Positions 19,220-28,329 are shown, numbered from the stretch's first letter. The stretch is DNA of 64,000 nt from Brasilonema sennae CENA114 (GCF_006968745.1 NZ_CP030118.1:434001-498000); one strand, 5' to 3'. Notes: generated by a model not told the origin, from the letters alone. Numbers and translations: made by a program.

Positions 19220-20872
19220 ATGATTCAAACCATTGCGAATACCCAATCATCTCAACTGCACGGTTCCGATATCCTCCACAACCCTCACCTGAACAAATCT
19301 ACGGCCTTCACCGCAGCAGAACGCGAGTCACTCGGCTTAGTTGGACTCCTGCCAGAGGGATTGGAGAGCGAGGAAACTCAGATCCAACGGGTGATGCAGC
19401 ACCTCGGACACAAAACGACCGATCTGGACAAATACATTTATCTCTCCGCTCTACAGGACAATGAGGAAACCCTGTACTTCAAAACGCTGATGTCCGATCC
19501 AGCCCGCTTCATCCCGCTGGTCTACACCCCAACAGTGGGAGAAGCCTGTCAAAAGTTCGGACACATTCTGCGGCGACCGAAAGGGCTTTACCTTTCCATT
19601 ACTCACCGGGGACGGATCAAGGAGATCCTGCAACATTGGCCTGAGCGGGATGTGCGCTTTATTGTTGTCACCGATGGCGAACGAATTCTCGGTTTAGGCG
19701 ATCTCGGTGTCAACGGCATGGGCATTCCGATCGGCAAACTGTCCCTTTACACCGCTTGTGCAGGTGTGCCACCCCAGTACACCTTGCCGATTACCCTGGA
19801 TGTTGGCACCAACAACGAGAGCCTGCTGAGCGATCCGCTGTACCTGGGTTTGCGACAGCCTCGTGTGCGAGGGGAAGACTATGATGCGTTTATTGAGGAG
19901 TTTGTGACAGCAGTTCAGGATGTATTTCCCGGTTGCTGCATTCAGTTCGAGGACTTTGCCAATATTCACGCGATTCCAATTTTGGCACGCTATCGCGATC
20001 GCGTCTGCTGCTTCAATGATGATATCCAGGGGACGGCAGCAGTGGCAGCGGCGGGAATCCTGGCTGCCCTTCGTCTCACAGGTGGAAAAATGTCTGAGCA
20101 AACCTTCCTTTTTCTGGGAGCAGGCTCGGCAGGTACAGGCATTGCTGATTTATTAGCTCAGGTGATGATGCAAGAAGGACTGTCGGCAGAACAGGCTCGC
20201 GGTCGCTGCTGGCTATTTGACCGCAAAGGATTGCTCCAGTCCAACCGGACTGATCTGGCTGACTTTAAGAAGCCTTTCGCCCATCCCCACGCTCCTATCG
20301 ATGACTTTGCTGCCGCGATTGCTGATCTCAAGCCCACCGCAATTATTGGAGTCAGCAGCTTGGCAAAAGCCTTCAACCAGCAGGTAATCGAGACAATGGC
20401 GCGAGTCAATCAGCGTCCGATCATCTTTCCATACTCCAACCCTACCTCGCATTCAGAGTGTACAGCGCAAGAGGCGTACAAGTGGTCAGAGGGGCGGGCG
20501 GTGTTTGCCAGCGGCAGTCCTTTTCCACCTGTGAAGTATGGAGATAAAACCTTTGTTCCTGGGCAAGGCAACAACGTCTACATCTTTCCCGCGATGGGAA
20601 TGGCAGTTTACGCGACTCAAGCCAAGCGAGTCACCGATGAGATGTTTATCACAGCAGCGAAGGCGTTGGCAGAACTGGTTTCACCCTCTGACCTGGCAAT
20701 GGGGCTAGTCTATCCGCCGCAGTCAGAAATTTTCAAGACATCGTTGCACATTGCTCAAAAAGTTGCTGAAGTTATCTTTGCGAAAAATCTGGCTGGAGTG
20801 CCAAAGCCAAGCAATCTGCAAGCTTTCATTGAATCGCAAGCCTACACACCTGAATACAGAAGCCTTGTCTAA
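19220..20872 (+). CDS. NAD-type malic enzyme (copy 2)
   Basis: 550 residues, paralogous over its whole length to the enzyme at 13230 (about 60% identical by eye). Motifs: LNKSTAFTAAERESLGLVGL, PARFIPLVYTPTVGEAC, VTDGERILGLGDLGVNGMG, CIQFEDF, FNDDIQGTAA and the dinucleotide fold FLGAGSAGTGIAD. It produces pyruvate and carbon dioxide from malate with reduction of NAD(P). It begins 48 bases after pyruvate decarboxylase and is probably in the same operon, which would feed pyruvate directly to that enzyme. The start follows a weak aaaaggta site. Confidence 0.95.
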   Translation: MIQTIANTQSSQLHGSDILHNPHLNKSTAFTAAERESLGLVGLLPEGLESEETQIQRVMQHLGHKTTDLDKYIYLSALQDNEETLYFKTLMSDPARFIPLVYTPTVGEACQKFGHILRRPKGLYLSITHRGRIKEILQHWPERDVRFIVVTDGERILGLGDLGVNGMGIPIGKLSLYTACAGVPPQYTLPITLDVGTNNESLLSDPLYLGLRQPRVRGEDYDAFIEEFVTAVQDVFPGCCIQFEDFANIHAIPILARYRDRVCCFNDDIQGTAAVAAAGILAALRLTGGKMSEQTFLFLGAGSAGTGIADLLAQVMMQEGLSAEQARGRCWLFDRKGLLQSNRTDLADFKKPFAHPHAPIDDFAAAIADLKPTAIIGVSSLAKAFNQQVIETMARVNQRPIIFPYSNPTSHSECTAQEAYKWSEGRAVFASGSPFPPVKYGDKTFVPGQGNNVYIFPAMGMAVYATQAKRVTDEMFITAAKALAELVSPSDLAMGLVYPPQSEIFKTSLHIAQKVAEVIFAKNLAGVPKPSNLQAFIESQAYTPEYRSLV

Positions 20873-20994
20873 CGCTGCACCTGTTCATCTGGCAATCCAC
20901 TTTACAGCCATTTTCATGTAAACAAACCACAGTCATAGGGGTGCTCTTGCTTGCGCCTTTACAAACGGTGTGGTTCATTTAGGCAGATCCAAAA

Positions 20995-21092
20995 AATAAA
21001 ATATCCCACCGTACTCGTTATCGGGTGTGCAAAACGGTTATTAGTGTTGGAGCAAGCGCCTTTCAGGCTGGGCGACCGCGGGATATTTTATT
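20995..21092. repeat. 98-bp element with 13-bp perfect terminal inverted repeats
   Basis: aataaaatatccc (20995-21007) and gggatattttatt (21080-21092) are perfect inverted repeats that enclose 72 bases, which contain a GC-rich stretch (agcgcctttcaggctgggcg). It lies about 95 bases upstream of the HlyD gene. It could be a tiny non-autonomous element or a structured leader RNA; I recognised no known riboswitch class. Confidence 0.55.
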
Positions 21093-21186
21093 ACTGGTAA
21101 GTACCTTAGGTGAAAACTGCTATAATTAACCATCGACACATCTAAAACATTACCCCCAACTTTTGTCAGTCAACCAGGGGCTAACA

Positions 21187-22692
21187 ATGGAATCACCTGA
21201 CACATCAAGCAACGTACAGATGCCTGTTCAACAGGGTGGACAGCACCCAGAATCATCAACGGGAGTTTTGGACAAGAATAAACCCGAAATTAAACCTGAT
21301 CAGTCTGAGTCGGGACTTCAAAAGTCAAACGCGGTTGAAAAGAGCGGGGAAATTCGGCTGCGATTACTTCCGGTTGGAGTGCTGTTCATCGCCTTTGTCC
21401 TTTGGGGAGTGTTTGGGAAGATTCCCAATCGGGCTGAGGGACGGGCAGGTATTTTGATTCCTCGCTCCAGCATTGCGATTCAACCGCGTGAAGGGGGTCG
21501 GGTATTGGCGTTGAATATTCGACCAGGTGATACTGTAAAGATTGGGCAAGTATTAGCAACGATGGAGTTTCCTGAACTGGAAACAGAATTGCAAGACAAG
21601 CGCGGTCGCCTTGCAGATCTCAAGGCACAAAACAACCAAATTGGTTCCGTTCAAACGAATCGTAGTCAACTCAATTCAAGCGCTGTAGCACAGAAGCGTC
21701 AGGCAAATTTGGGTCAGATTGAATCGCTGCGGGTGCAATTGGCGAGCAATCAGAGCCAGCGAGAAGCGTACCTCGATCACCTCAAGTACCTGCATAGCTT
21801 TAAAGCATCTACGGATGAGAGACTCTCCGCTTACAATGCTTTGGCAAAAGAGGGGGCTGTCCCTCGGATTGGATTCCAACCGTATTTCTTTCAATTCAGT
21901 CAACAAGAAGTTGCCAACTCAGTGAACCAGACGCAAGTCGCCCTCGATCGCCTCAAGGGAGAAGATGAGAACCTAAGAGCACAGATGCAAACCCTGACAG
22001 CAGCGAATGAGGCACTGACTACCGAGAAGCGCAGTATCGACCTGCAAGATACCGTCAGTGATGTCACTCGATATAATGCGATTTCCGACCAACAACGCGA
22101 TATCAACACCTTACAAACTAGAATTCGTGCCAATAGCCAGGTCGTCAGTCTCTACAACGGTAAAGTTGAGGAAATTTCTGTCAATTCAGGTGAAGTAGTG
22201 CCTCCGAGTGGTCGCATCGGCAGGCTGGCAGTCGATAACCCCAATGCCAAAGTCAATGTGGTGGCACTGTTCAAAGTGGGTGATGCAAAGCAGTTAGCAC
22301 CAGGAATGGAAGTCGAAGTTATTCCTGATTTATACGATCGCGAACGCTATGGTGGCATCGTTGCAAAAGTCATTCAGGTGGCTCAACAGCCAGTCACCGC
22401 ATCCGAATTATCCAATCTGGTCGGCAGTCAGGATCTGGCAGAGAAGCTGTTATTGGGACGCGATAAGGACGATCGCGATAAGCCTCAACCGATAAACGCC
22501 AGCGTGACGAAGGTGATCCTGGAACTCCAAACGGACTCTCATACACCCAGTGGCTTTAAGTGGACTGAAGGTAAGGGAGCACCCAGAGCAATTACAGACG
22601 GGACAACTGCTGATGTCAATGCTGTAATTGAGGAGCGATCGCTCCTTAGTTACTTAACTCCCGCTTTTCGTTGGATTACGGGAGTATACTGA
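21187..22692 (+). CDS. HlyD-like membrane fusion protein
   Basis: 501 residues from ATG 21187 (caggggctaaca before it); an upstream TTG was not chosen. A charged cytoplasmic tail is followed by one membrane helix (about 58-77), a lipoyl/biotinyl half-motif (AIQPREGGRVLALNIRPGD), a long coiled-coil hairpin (about 125-300), the second lipoyl half (VEEISVNSGEVVPPSGRIG) and a beta barrel. Membrane fusion proteins bridge an inner-membrane transporter to an outer-membrane channel. The small membrane protein and FUSC transporter that follow suggest an exporter of the AaeA/AaeB layout (aromatic or other organic acids); this pairing is inference. Confidence 0.85.
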   Translation: MESPDTSSNVQMPVQQGGQHPESSTGVLDKNKPEIKPDQSESGLQKSNAVEKSGEIRLRLLPVGVLFIAFVLWGVFGKIPNRAEGRAGILIPRSSIAIQPREGGRVLALNIRPGDTVKIGQVLATMEFPELETELQDKRGRLADLKAQNNQIGSVQTNRSQLNSSAVAQKRQANLGQIESLRVQLASNQSQREAYLDHLKYLHSFKASTDERLSAYNALAKEGAVPRIGFQPYFFQFSQQEVANSVNQTQVALDRLKGEDENLRAQMQTLTAANEALTTEKRSIDLQDTVSDVTRYNAISDQQRDINTLQTRIRANSQVVSLYNGKVEEISVNSGEVVPPSGRIGRLAVDNPNAKVNVVALFKVGDAKQLAPGMEVEVIPDLYDRERYGGIVAKVIQVAQQPVTASELSNLVGSQDLAEKLLLGRDKDDRDKPQPINASVTKVILELQTDSHTPSGFKWTEGKGAPRAITDGTTADVNAVIEERSLLSYLTPAFRWITGVY

Positions 22693-22720
22693 TACTAATT
22701 TTTAATTGGAGCCGAATGCT

Positions 22721-22897
22721 ATGCAACATTCTAATAGACGGGCGAAGTGGTGGGCTTGGTGGCTGAAGTGGTGGGTAATTGCAGCCGCGATCGTGTTTAT
22801 CTTGATGGTCTTTAGTGAGCCACCCCAGCTTTGGTTCTGGTTGGTCGCGTTTTTTGCGCTACTTCTCTATTCTGTTGAACGCGCAATCAACGAGTAA
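22721..22897 (+). CDS. small membrane protein between HlyD and FUSC genes
   Basis: 58 residues from ATG 22721, with ggag 10 bases upstream. A tryptophan-rich start (RRAKWWAWWLKWWV) leads into two closely spaced membrane segments. In the E. coli aae operon a small membrane protein (AaeX, DUF1656) accompanies AaeA and AaeB; the position here is equivalent, but I cannot see the DUF1656 signature, so homology is not claimed. Confidence 0.6.
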   Translation: MQHSNRRAKWWAWWLKWWVIAAAIVFILMVFSEPPQLWFWLVAFFALLLYSVERAINE

Positions 22898-22973
22898 ATA
22901 AAAGATCGCGTCCTACAACCTCGAAAACGATGGGTCACATTTCCGGCTGAAGTTTAGAGGAGAAGCAAATTCT

Positions 22974-25244
22974 TTGGATACTCAGTACTCAACGATCATC
23001 AAACAGGGATTGAAATTTTCACTTGGTGCTGCCCTACTGGGTAGCTTTTTCTGGCATCGGGCAGATGTATTAGATAACTATGTTTATCCCGTTTTTGGCT
23101 ATGTCTCCGTTCTGATTGAACCCGCCGCAGGGGGCGCAATCATCGCGGGTCTGGGACGAGTCGGCGGCAGTGCCTTGGGCGGATTCATCGCTGCTGTCTT
23201 AGTGAATTCATTTGGTCTTTATGGCTCAGGCTTATTTATCATTCCGCCGATTACTTACATCCTATCTGCCTTAATTTGTGAAACCTATCGCTGGCAGGCA
23301 GCCTATTCTCAAGCAACATTGCTGGGAGTGCTGATTGCAATGAGATCAGTTGGGACATCAGATCAGCAAAATATATGGCTGTACCTCAAATCACGTTTGA
23401 TTGATAACTGGATTGGCGTTGCGGTGGGAATTGCCGTAACCCTGCTGTTTTGGCGACAGGATACTCGCACTGAGTTAACCAGAAACTTGAAACAGTTTTT
23501 GCAGGGTGTACCTCATTTGTTTCACTTAATTGTGAATCAGTATGCCATGTCTCCCCAGTTGGAGAATACCGAAAATAATCATACTCCTGTTCTTCCCGCC
23601 TTTGTGCCGCCAGCCTCGCTACTCAGTCGGCTGACAAAAACCACACAAGCCAGCTTGACAACTTTGACAAAAGCTGCTTATGAATTTCAGAGTCAGACGC
23701 TAACGGAGGAGAATTGGAGTGCAATTTTAACCAGTCAAAGCCAGCTTTCCCGCCAATTGGCAGATATGCTGGCTCTTGCCGATCAAAATGAGCAAACGTT
23801 AGCTCGTCAGTTTAGGGTTGAATTAAATCAGTTTGCTCAACATCTGGAAAAAAGCTGTGATGAGTTAAGCACGTTAGCGCAGCGAGTAAAGAGCGAAGCG
23901 CAGATCGCCAATACGTCCCATTCTTTTAATCCTGATCTTTCTGAACTAGAGCAAGACTTAGCCATTATCAAAGATAAACTTAATCACCTGCGCTCCACCG
24001 GAGAAATTGGCGAATACAACATTTCAGAAACATTGCGATTCTTTCAATTGCTCCAGCTTCTGATCCAATTTACCCAGGAGTTGCGATCGCTGCAAAATCG
24101 ACTGCTCTATAAAGCGAATGTTGCTGCAACCCATCAGCGAAGGAAACTCTTGACCTTCCCGAAGCGCACGTCTATATCGATGAAGCGGGCGATCGAAATT
24201 GTTGGTATGGGCATTGCGATCGGAATGGTAATCGCCATTGTTCACCATATCGATTTCCCCTATCCTTCTGCATATGAGACAGGGGCTGAAGTTATTATTG
24301 TTGCCCTAATTACAATACTCGTTCAACCGACACGGGGAAGGGCGATCGCGCTCAGTCTAGCTGCCGTCATTTGTTTCTGGATCAGCCTTTTCTTGATCTA
24401 TCTCCTGGCTATTTCCTTTGGCTATAATCCTATCACCTGCTGTGTGGTTTACTTTTTTATTTATGTCTGCTGTGCCTTATTGGGATTTACCCCGATTGCT
24501 CGTGTGGGTGCCATTATTGCAGCCGATTGGCTCGGAAAAGACATTTTCCCTTTCTTTTATGAGGGACTAGCAGCGGTGGTAATTGCCATTCCCTGTGGCG
24601 TGTTGATTGCTTTATTGATTACAACCGTATTCATGGGTGGCTCTGCTGCAAATGGATTAGAAAAGAGTTTTGCTCAAACCTTTAAGCAACTTGGACAGCT
24701 CTATCAATCTCTGTTAACAACTTATCTTCAGGGTGCAACCCCATCCCTAGAAATCACTCAACTGAAAGCAACCCTTGCAAAGACGATTGCTCAACATCCA
24801 ATGGGTTTAAAGGTTGCGGGTCTTGAGCAAGGTTCGGGTGGATTGGCAACCAAGCATAAAAATCTTTGGAATTTCTTGCTGGGTTACGAACAAACGCTTT
24901 TTGCCCAACTTGGAACATTGGCAGATGAATTGCAACAACCGATGCCCGATGCGATTCGACAACAGTATTTATCAGAACTCCAGGCGATCGCCCAGCAAAC
25001 GGTCGATGCGTTTAATCAACTATCGGCAATGATTACCGCTCCAATGCTCCCGCAATTCTCTCAGGGATCATCCTTAGTCCGGGAAATTGAATCGATTGAA
25101 CAGCACCTTTTGAGGCGGCGAGTTGAAAGTCGAAGCTATCCCCTCGAACAATTAATCGCGTTCAGTTCCACCTTTATGACGATGAAAGCGATCGCCAGTA
25201 ATCTGAACCGAATGAGCCAGACTTTACCAACCTATGCTCAGTAG
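22974..25244 (+). CDS. FUSC-family (aromatic acid exporter-like) membrane protein
   Basis: 756 residues. The start is TTG 22974, supported by agaggagaa at 22956-22964 and the lack of any ATG before the first membrane helix. Two hydrophobic blocks (about residues 15-160 and 400-545), each of roughly five to six helices, flank soluble helical regions, the classic FUSC/ArAE arrangement. Seen: IEPAAGGAIIAGLGRVGGSA in the first block and VQPTRGRAIALSLAAVICFW in the second. With the upstream HlyD protein it would form an efflux pump for small acids. Its place behind malic enzyme and pyruvate decarboxylase suggests export of an organic acid, but the substrate is unknown. Confidence 0.85.
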   Translation: MDTQYSTIIKQGLKFSLGAALLGSFFWHRADVLDNYVYPVFGYVSVLIEPAAGGAIIAGLGRVGGSALGGFIAAVLVNSFGLYGSGLFIIPPITYILSALICETYRWQAAYSQATLLGVLIAMRSVGTSDQQNIWLYLKSRLIDNWIGVAVGIAVTLLFWRQDTRTELTRNLKQFLQGVPHLFHLIVNQYAMSPQLENTENNHTPVLPAFVPPASLLSRLTKTTQASLTTLTKAAYEFQSQTLTEENWSAILTSQSQLSRQLADMLALADQNEQTLARQFRVELNQFAQHLEKSCDELSTLAQRVKSEAQIANTSHSFNPDLSELEQDLAIIKDKLNHLRSTGEIGEYNISETLRFFQLLQLLIQFTQELRSLQNRLLYKANVAATHQRRKLLTFPKRTSISMKRAIEIVGMGIAIGMVIAIVHHIDFPYPSAYETGAEVIIVALITILVQPTRGRAIALSLAAVICFWISLFLIYLLAISFGYNPITCCVVYFFIYVCCALLGFTPIARVGAIIAADWLGKDIFPFFYEGLAAVVIAIPCGVLIALLITTVFMGGSAANGLEKSFAQTFKQLGQLYQSLLTTYLQGATPSLEITQLKATLAKTIAQHPMGLKVAGLEQGSGGLATKHKNLWNFLLGYEQTLFAQLGTLADELQQPMPDAIRQQYLSELQAIAQQTVDAFNQLSAMITAPMLPQFSQGSSLVREIESIEQHLLRRRVESRSYPLEQLIAFSSTFMTMKAIASNLNRMSQTLPTYAQ

Positions 25245-25337
25245 GGTTATGACTACATTGTAATTGGTGCAGAGGCAGGCTGTATTGTCGCCAATCGTCT
25301 GACGGAGGACAGTTTCACAGAGGACAGAGAAACATGA
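25245..25337 (+). pseudogene. GMC oxidoreductase N-terminal scrap
   Basis: Directly after the FUSC stop, in the same frame, the DNA reads GYDYIVIGAEAGCIVANRLT ED and then loses similarity. This is the FAD-binding N-terminus of GMC oxidoreductases (normally YDYIVIGAGSAGC...), with one residue deleted from the dinucleotide loop. The central part of such a gene lies 18 kb away at 6623-7390. It has no start of its own. Confidence 0.75.
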
Positions 25338-25347
25338 GGAGACATAA

Positions 25348-26736
25348 ATGAACAGTGAATACTACGATGACATTGTGATTGGCGGCGGCAAAGCGGGTAA
25401 AACACTGGCACCTGCATTAGCTGCGAATGGACGAAAAATCGCTCTGGTAGAACGTAGCTTAACCATGATTGGGGGTGGTTGCATTAACATCGCCTGTATT
25501 CCCACTAAAACGATGGTGGCAAGCGCGGAGGTCGCTCATACAGTGCGGAACAGCGCGGCTTATGGCGTGAAGACCAATCAACCCACCGTTGATTTAGCAG
25601 CGGTCATCCAACGGAAGCGATCGGTTGTGTTAGCTGCGCGTGAAATAAATTTGCACAATTTGGAAGGATCTCTGGGTGAAAATTTGATCATTGGTACAGC
25701 ACGATTTGTTGATGCTAAAACGATCGAAGTCACAAATGCCGCAGGCAATACTGGTTTACTTGCCGCAGAACGGTTGTTTATCAATACAGGCACACGACCG
25801 TTGATTCCACCCGTACCCGGACTCAAAGAAACTGGGTTTTTGACAAGTGAGTCGATCATGGAGCTAAAACAGTTGCCTGAACACCTGATCGTTCTCGGTA
25901 GTGGCTATATTGGTTTAGAGTTTGCCCAGATGTTTCGGCGCTTTGGCTCTCGCGTTACTGTCATTGGGCAAAGTGAGCAAATCCTGTCACAGCAAGATCC
26001 AGATATAGCGATCGCAGTTCAAACATTGCTGGAACAAGATGGTATTGAATTCTTGCTGAAGGCAAAGGTGTTGAGGGTCGATTACACTGGTAATGAAACC
26101 ATCCTTCAAATCCAAGTTGCTGATCGTGAAATCACCCTCCAGGGGTCGCATTTGCTCGTCGCCGTTGGTCGTGCGCCCAATACCGATAGCTTAAATTTAG
26201 CTGCTGCTGGTGTGGCAATCAATACACGCGGATTTATTCAAGTCAATGATCGCTTAGAGACGAACATTCCGGGGATTTGGGCGTTAGGCGACATCAACGG
26301 CGGCCCGCAATACACTCATATATCGCTCGATGATTATCGCATTCTCAAAGCTAATTTAATTGATGGGGGCAACCGTAGTACACGGGATCGATTGGTTCCA
26401 TCCTGTCTGTTCATCAATCCAGAACTCGCTCATGTGGGTTTGACTGAAACTGAAGCACGGCAACAAGGATATGCTATCCGCGTGGCGAAGGTGGATGCGT
26501 CAGCCGTTCCTAGAGCGAAAACACTCGGTCAAACCGATGGACTTCTGAAGGCGATCGTAGATACAGATACAGGTCATATTCTAGGGTGTTCCCTGTTGTG
26601 TCATGAAGCAGGTGAAGTGATTTCAACGGTGCAGATGGTGATGCAAGCTCATATGCCCTACACCGTTCTGCGCGATGGTATTTTGACTCATCCCACGATG
26701 ACCGAAGGGTTAAATATATTGTTTTCCAAGTTGTAA
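25348..26736 (+). CDS. class I pyridine nucleotide-disulfide oxidoreductase
   Basis: 462 residues, ATG 25348 with gaggag 6 bases upstream. Domain order is FAD (VIGGGKAGKTLAPALAANG), redox-active disulfide Cys45/Cys50 in GGGCINIACIPTK, NAD(P) fold (VLGSGYIGLEFAQMF), second FAD motif (IWALGDINGG), and the C-terminal dimer domain with the catalytic HPTMTE. It belongs to the dihydrolipoyl dehydrogenase/mercuric reductase/glutathione reductase group. It has neither the N-terminal metal-binding domain nor the C-terminal vicinal Cys pair of mercuric reductase, and the family text (GGGCINIACIPTKT) differs from typical Lpd. Substrate unknown. It might supply a 2-oxo-acid-related redox step in this pyruvate-rich region, but no acyltransferase partner is present. 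Confidence 0.88.
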   Translation: MNSEYYDDIVIGGGKAGKTLAPALAANGRKIALVERSLTMIGGGCINIACIPTKTMVASAEVAHTVRNSAAYGVKTNQPTVDLAAVIQRKRSVVLAAREINLHNLEGSLGENLIIGTARFVDAKTIEVTNAAGNTGLLAAERLFINTGTRPLIPPVPGLKETGFLTSESIMELKQLPEHLIVLGSGYIGLEFAQMFRRFGSRVTVIGQSEQILSQQDPDIAIAVQTLLEQDGIEFLLKAKVLRVDYTGNETILQIQVADREITLQGSHLLVAVGRAPNTDSLNLAAAGVAINTRGFIQVNDRLETNIPGIWALGDINGGPQYTHISLDDYRILKANLIDGGNRSTRDRLVPSCLFINPELAHVGLTETEARQQGYAIRVAKVDASAVPRAKTLGQTDGLLKAIVDTDTGHILGCSLLCHEAGEVISTVQMVMQAHMPYTVLRDGILTHPTMTEGLNILFSKL

Positions 26737-26747
26737 GGAGACAGCAA

Positions 26748-26897
26748 TTGCAGCCCAAGGACTTATCAAAGAAACGACATTTCACTCTTGAAGGTCAATA
26801 TACAACCACAGACAACTGCCTACTTTATCCCCTTGTTTTCTGCCGGGAATGCGGACAAGATTACTATGTTGTGCGCTATGCTGATAAGCACATCTAA
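26748..26897 (+). pseudogene. DEAD/DEAH helicase zinc-ribbon remnant
   Basis: A 49-codon frame containing LSKKRHFTLEGQYTT and LLYPLVFCRECGQDYYVVRY, ending at TAA 26895. The FCRECGQDYY text is characteristic of a zinc-binding part of large DEAD/DEAH-box helicases (those with DUF1998-like C-termini). Only this scrap survives, 11 bases after the oxidoreductase gene. It may be all that is left of a helicase, possibly from a defence or mobile region; that origin is speculation. Confidence 0.55.
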
Positions 26898-26911
26898 TGG
26901 GTAGATTGGCA

Positions 26912-27310
26912 TCAACTTCCCCACCAACGCGCTCCTTGCCACAGAGTTGCAACACCCATCGCTAACCAATGTCGTTGGGCACGTTTTGGGTCAGTAATCT
27001 TGGTACGATGCCAACAAAAACCGCCGCGTTTACCATCTTTAAACAGACACTCAATCCAACAACGCATTGCATACCAGCAAGCATCCGTATCTTCTGGTAG
27101 TAAATCGGTGAGGATTAACCAAGGATCGGCATATCCTTGATCATGACGAGCTAATAAAGTACATTCAACCCTTGTTAGTTTTAAAACAAGTGACTCGAGC
27201 AGTGAATGACTGACCAACTTGTAGCACAAGAGCATTTAAAGGCTGCAAATTAAAAAGTTGTTCACAAAGATAATCCACTCTTGAAAACGAAGTCATCCCT
27301 TCAATAATCT
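26912..27310 (-). pseudogene. IS4-type transposase remnant with a frameshift
   Basis: On the minus strand the text RVECTLLARHDQGYADPWLI, LTDLLPEDTDACWYAMRCWI and WLAMGVATLWQGARWW matches the C-terminal catalytic part of IS4-like DDE transposases, including the Glu in WIECLFKDGKRGGF. Upstream, the expected preceding text continues in another frame (ending TARVTCFKTNKG, then a stop) around 27190-27300, so a frameshift separates the pieces. The N-terminal DD part is gone. The element is dead. Confidence 0.75.
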
Positions 27311-27378
27311 TGACTCGAAAGGATTAGTTTTATAGTAACATTAACCCATTGCGTTAGTTACAAAAAAGTAGATATAGC

Positions 27379-28329
27379 ATGATTAGTAAAACATCTAAAA
27401 TCGGTATTATTGGTGCAGGTAATGTAGGTGCAGAGGTTGCAAATGCTTTAGTCCTACTCGGTAAATGTGTAAGGGTCGTCCTTTTTGACCGAACCTTATC
27501 AAAAGCTGAGGGGCAAGCATGGGATATTGAAGACAGCATTCCCCTACTTAAAGAGATGGAGATCATACCATCAAATCAGTATGAAGATCTAGCTGATTCA
27601 GATATCATTATTGTGACTGTTGGAGTGCAGCAAAAACAAGGACAGACCCGATTAGATACATTGAGCGACAATGCAGAGATTATACGTTCGACAATAAAAG
27701 AATTGGATCGAGTTGCACCAAATTCAATCGTACTTATCGTTAGCAATCCAGTGGATGTACTCACACGGATTGCAATCGCTACTTCCACCAGAGCAGAAAA
27801 CCTAATTTTCGGTTCGGGAACCGTTCTTGATACTGCTAGACTGAGATATCAACTTGGAAAGCGACTAAATATTGCCAAACAAGACGTTCATGCTTATGTG
27901 ATTGGAGAGCATGGAGACAGTGAATTTGTCGTTTGGTCTAGTGCATTTATTGGGGGAATTTCGTTAATTGAATTTCCCATTCCACAAGGAACAACGCTAG
28001 AACAAATTCAGCAAGAGTACGCACAGTTAACTCGTAAACGAGGCTATAACATTTTTGAACGCAAAGGAAATACAAGCTATGGTATATCAATAGTAGTTTG
28101 TCAGTTAGTTGATACCATTCTGCGAGATGAAAAGCAGATATTTCCAGTATCGGCCAGAGCAGATTCTAACTATGGAGTTGGCAGTGAAGTTGTTCTTGGA
28201 CTTCCATGTATCATTGGCTCAACAGGTATTGAGCGCCAACTGCTGTTATCAAGAAATGCTCATGAACAACGCTTATTAGAAGAATCAGCCACCAAACTCA
28301 ATGAAGCTTATAATTCTTTGCATAATTAA
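27379..28329 (+). CDS. ldh: L-lactate dehydrogenase
   Basis: 316 residues. It reduces pyruvate to L-lactate with NADH. Seen: nucleotide fold IGIIGAGNVGAEVANAL, the substrate-specificity position Gln85 in VGVQQKQGQTR (Gln indicates lactate; malate dehydrogenase has Arg there), catalytic Arg91, SNPVDVLT, the Asp/Arg pair in GTVLDTARLRY, and catalytic His178 in IGEHGDSE. The gene is alone between an IS4 remnant and a MOSC remnant. It is the second pyruvate-consuming enzyme of this region, after pyruvate decarboxylase. No clear Shine-Dalgarno precedes ATG 27379. Confidence 0.93.
   Translation: MISKTSKIGIIGAGNVGAEVANALVLLGKCVRVVLFDRTLSKAEGQAWDIEDSIPLLKEMEIIPSNQYEDLADSDIIIVTVGVQQKQGQTRLDTLSDNAEIIRSTIKELDRVAPNSIVLIVSNPVDVLTRIAIATSTRAENLIFGSGTVLDTARLRYQLGKRLNIAKQDVHAYVIGEHGDSEFVVWSSAFIGGISLIEFPIPQGTTLEQIQQEYAQLTRKRGYNIFERKGNTSYGISIVVCQLVDTILRDEKQIFPVSARADSNYGVGSEVVLGLPCIIGSTGIERQLLLSRNAHEQRLLEESATKLNEAYNSLHN

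Noticed and set aside
20995..21092. Known riboswitch upstream of the exporter (guanidine, fluoride, manganese)
   Set aside because: None of the conserved sequence cores that I know for these classes is present; left as an inverted-repeat element.
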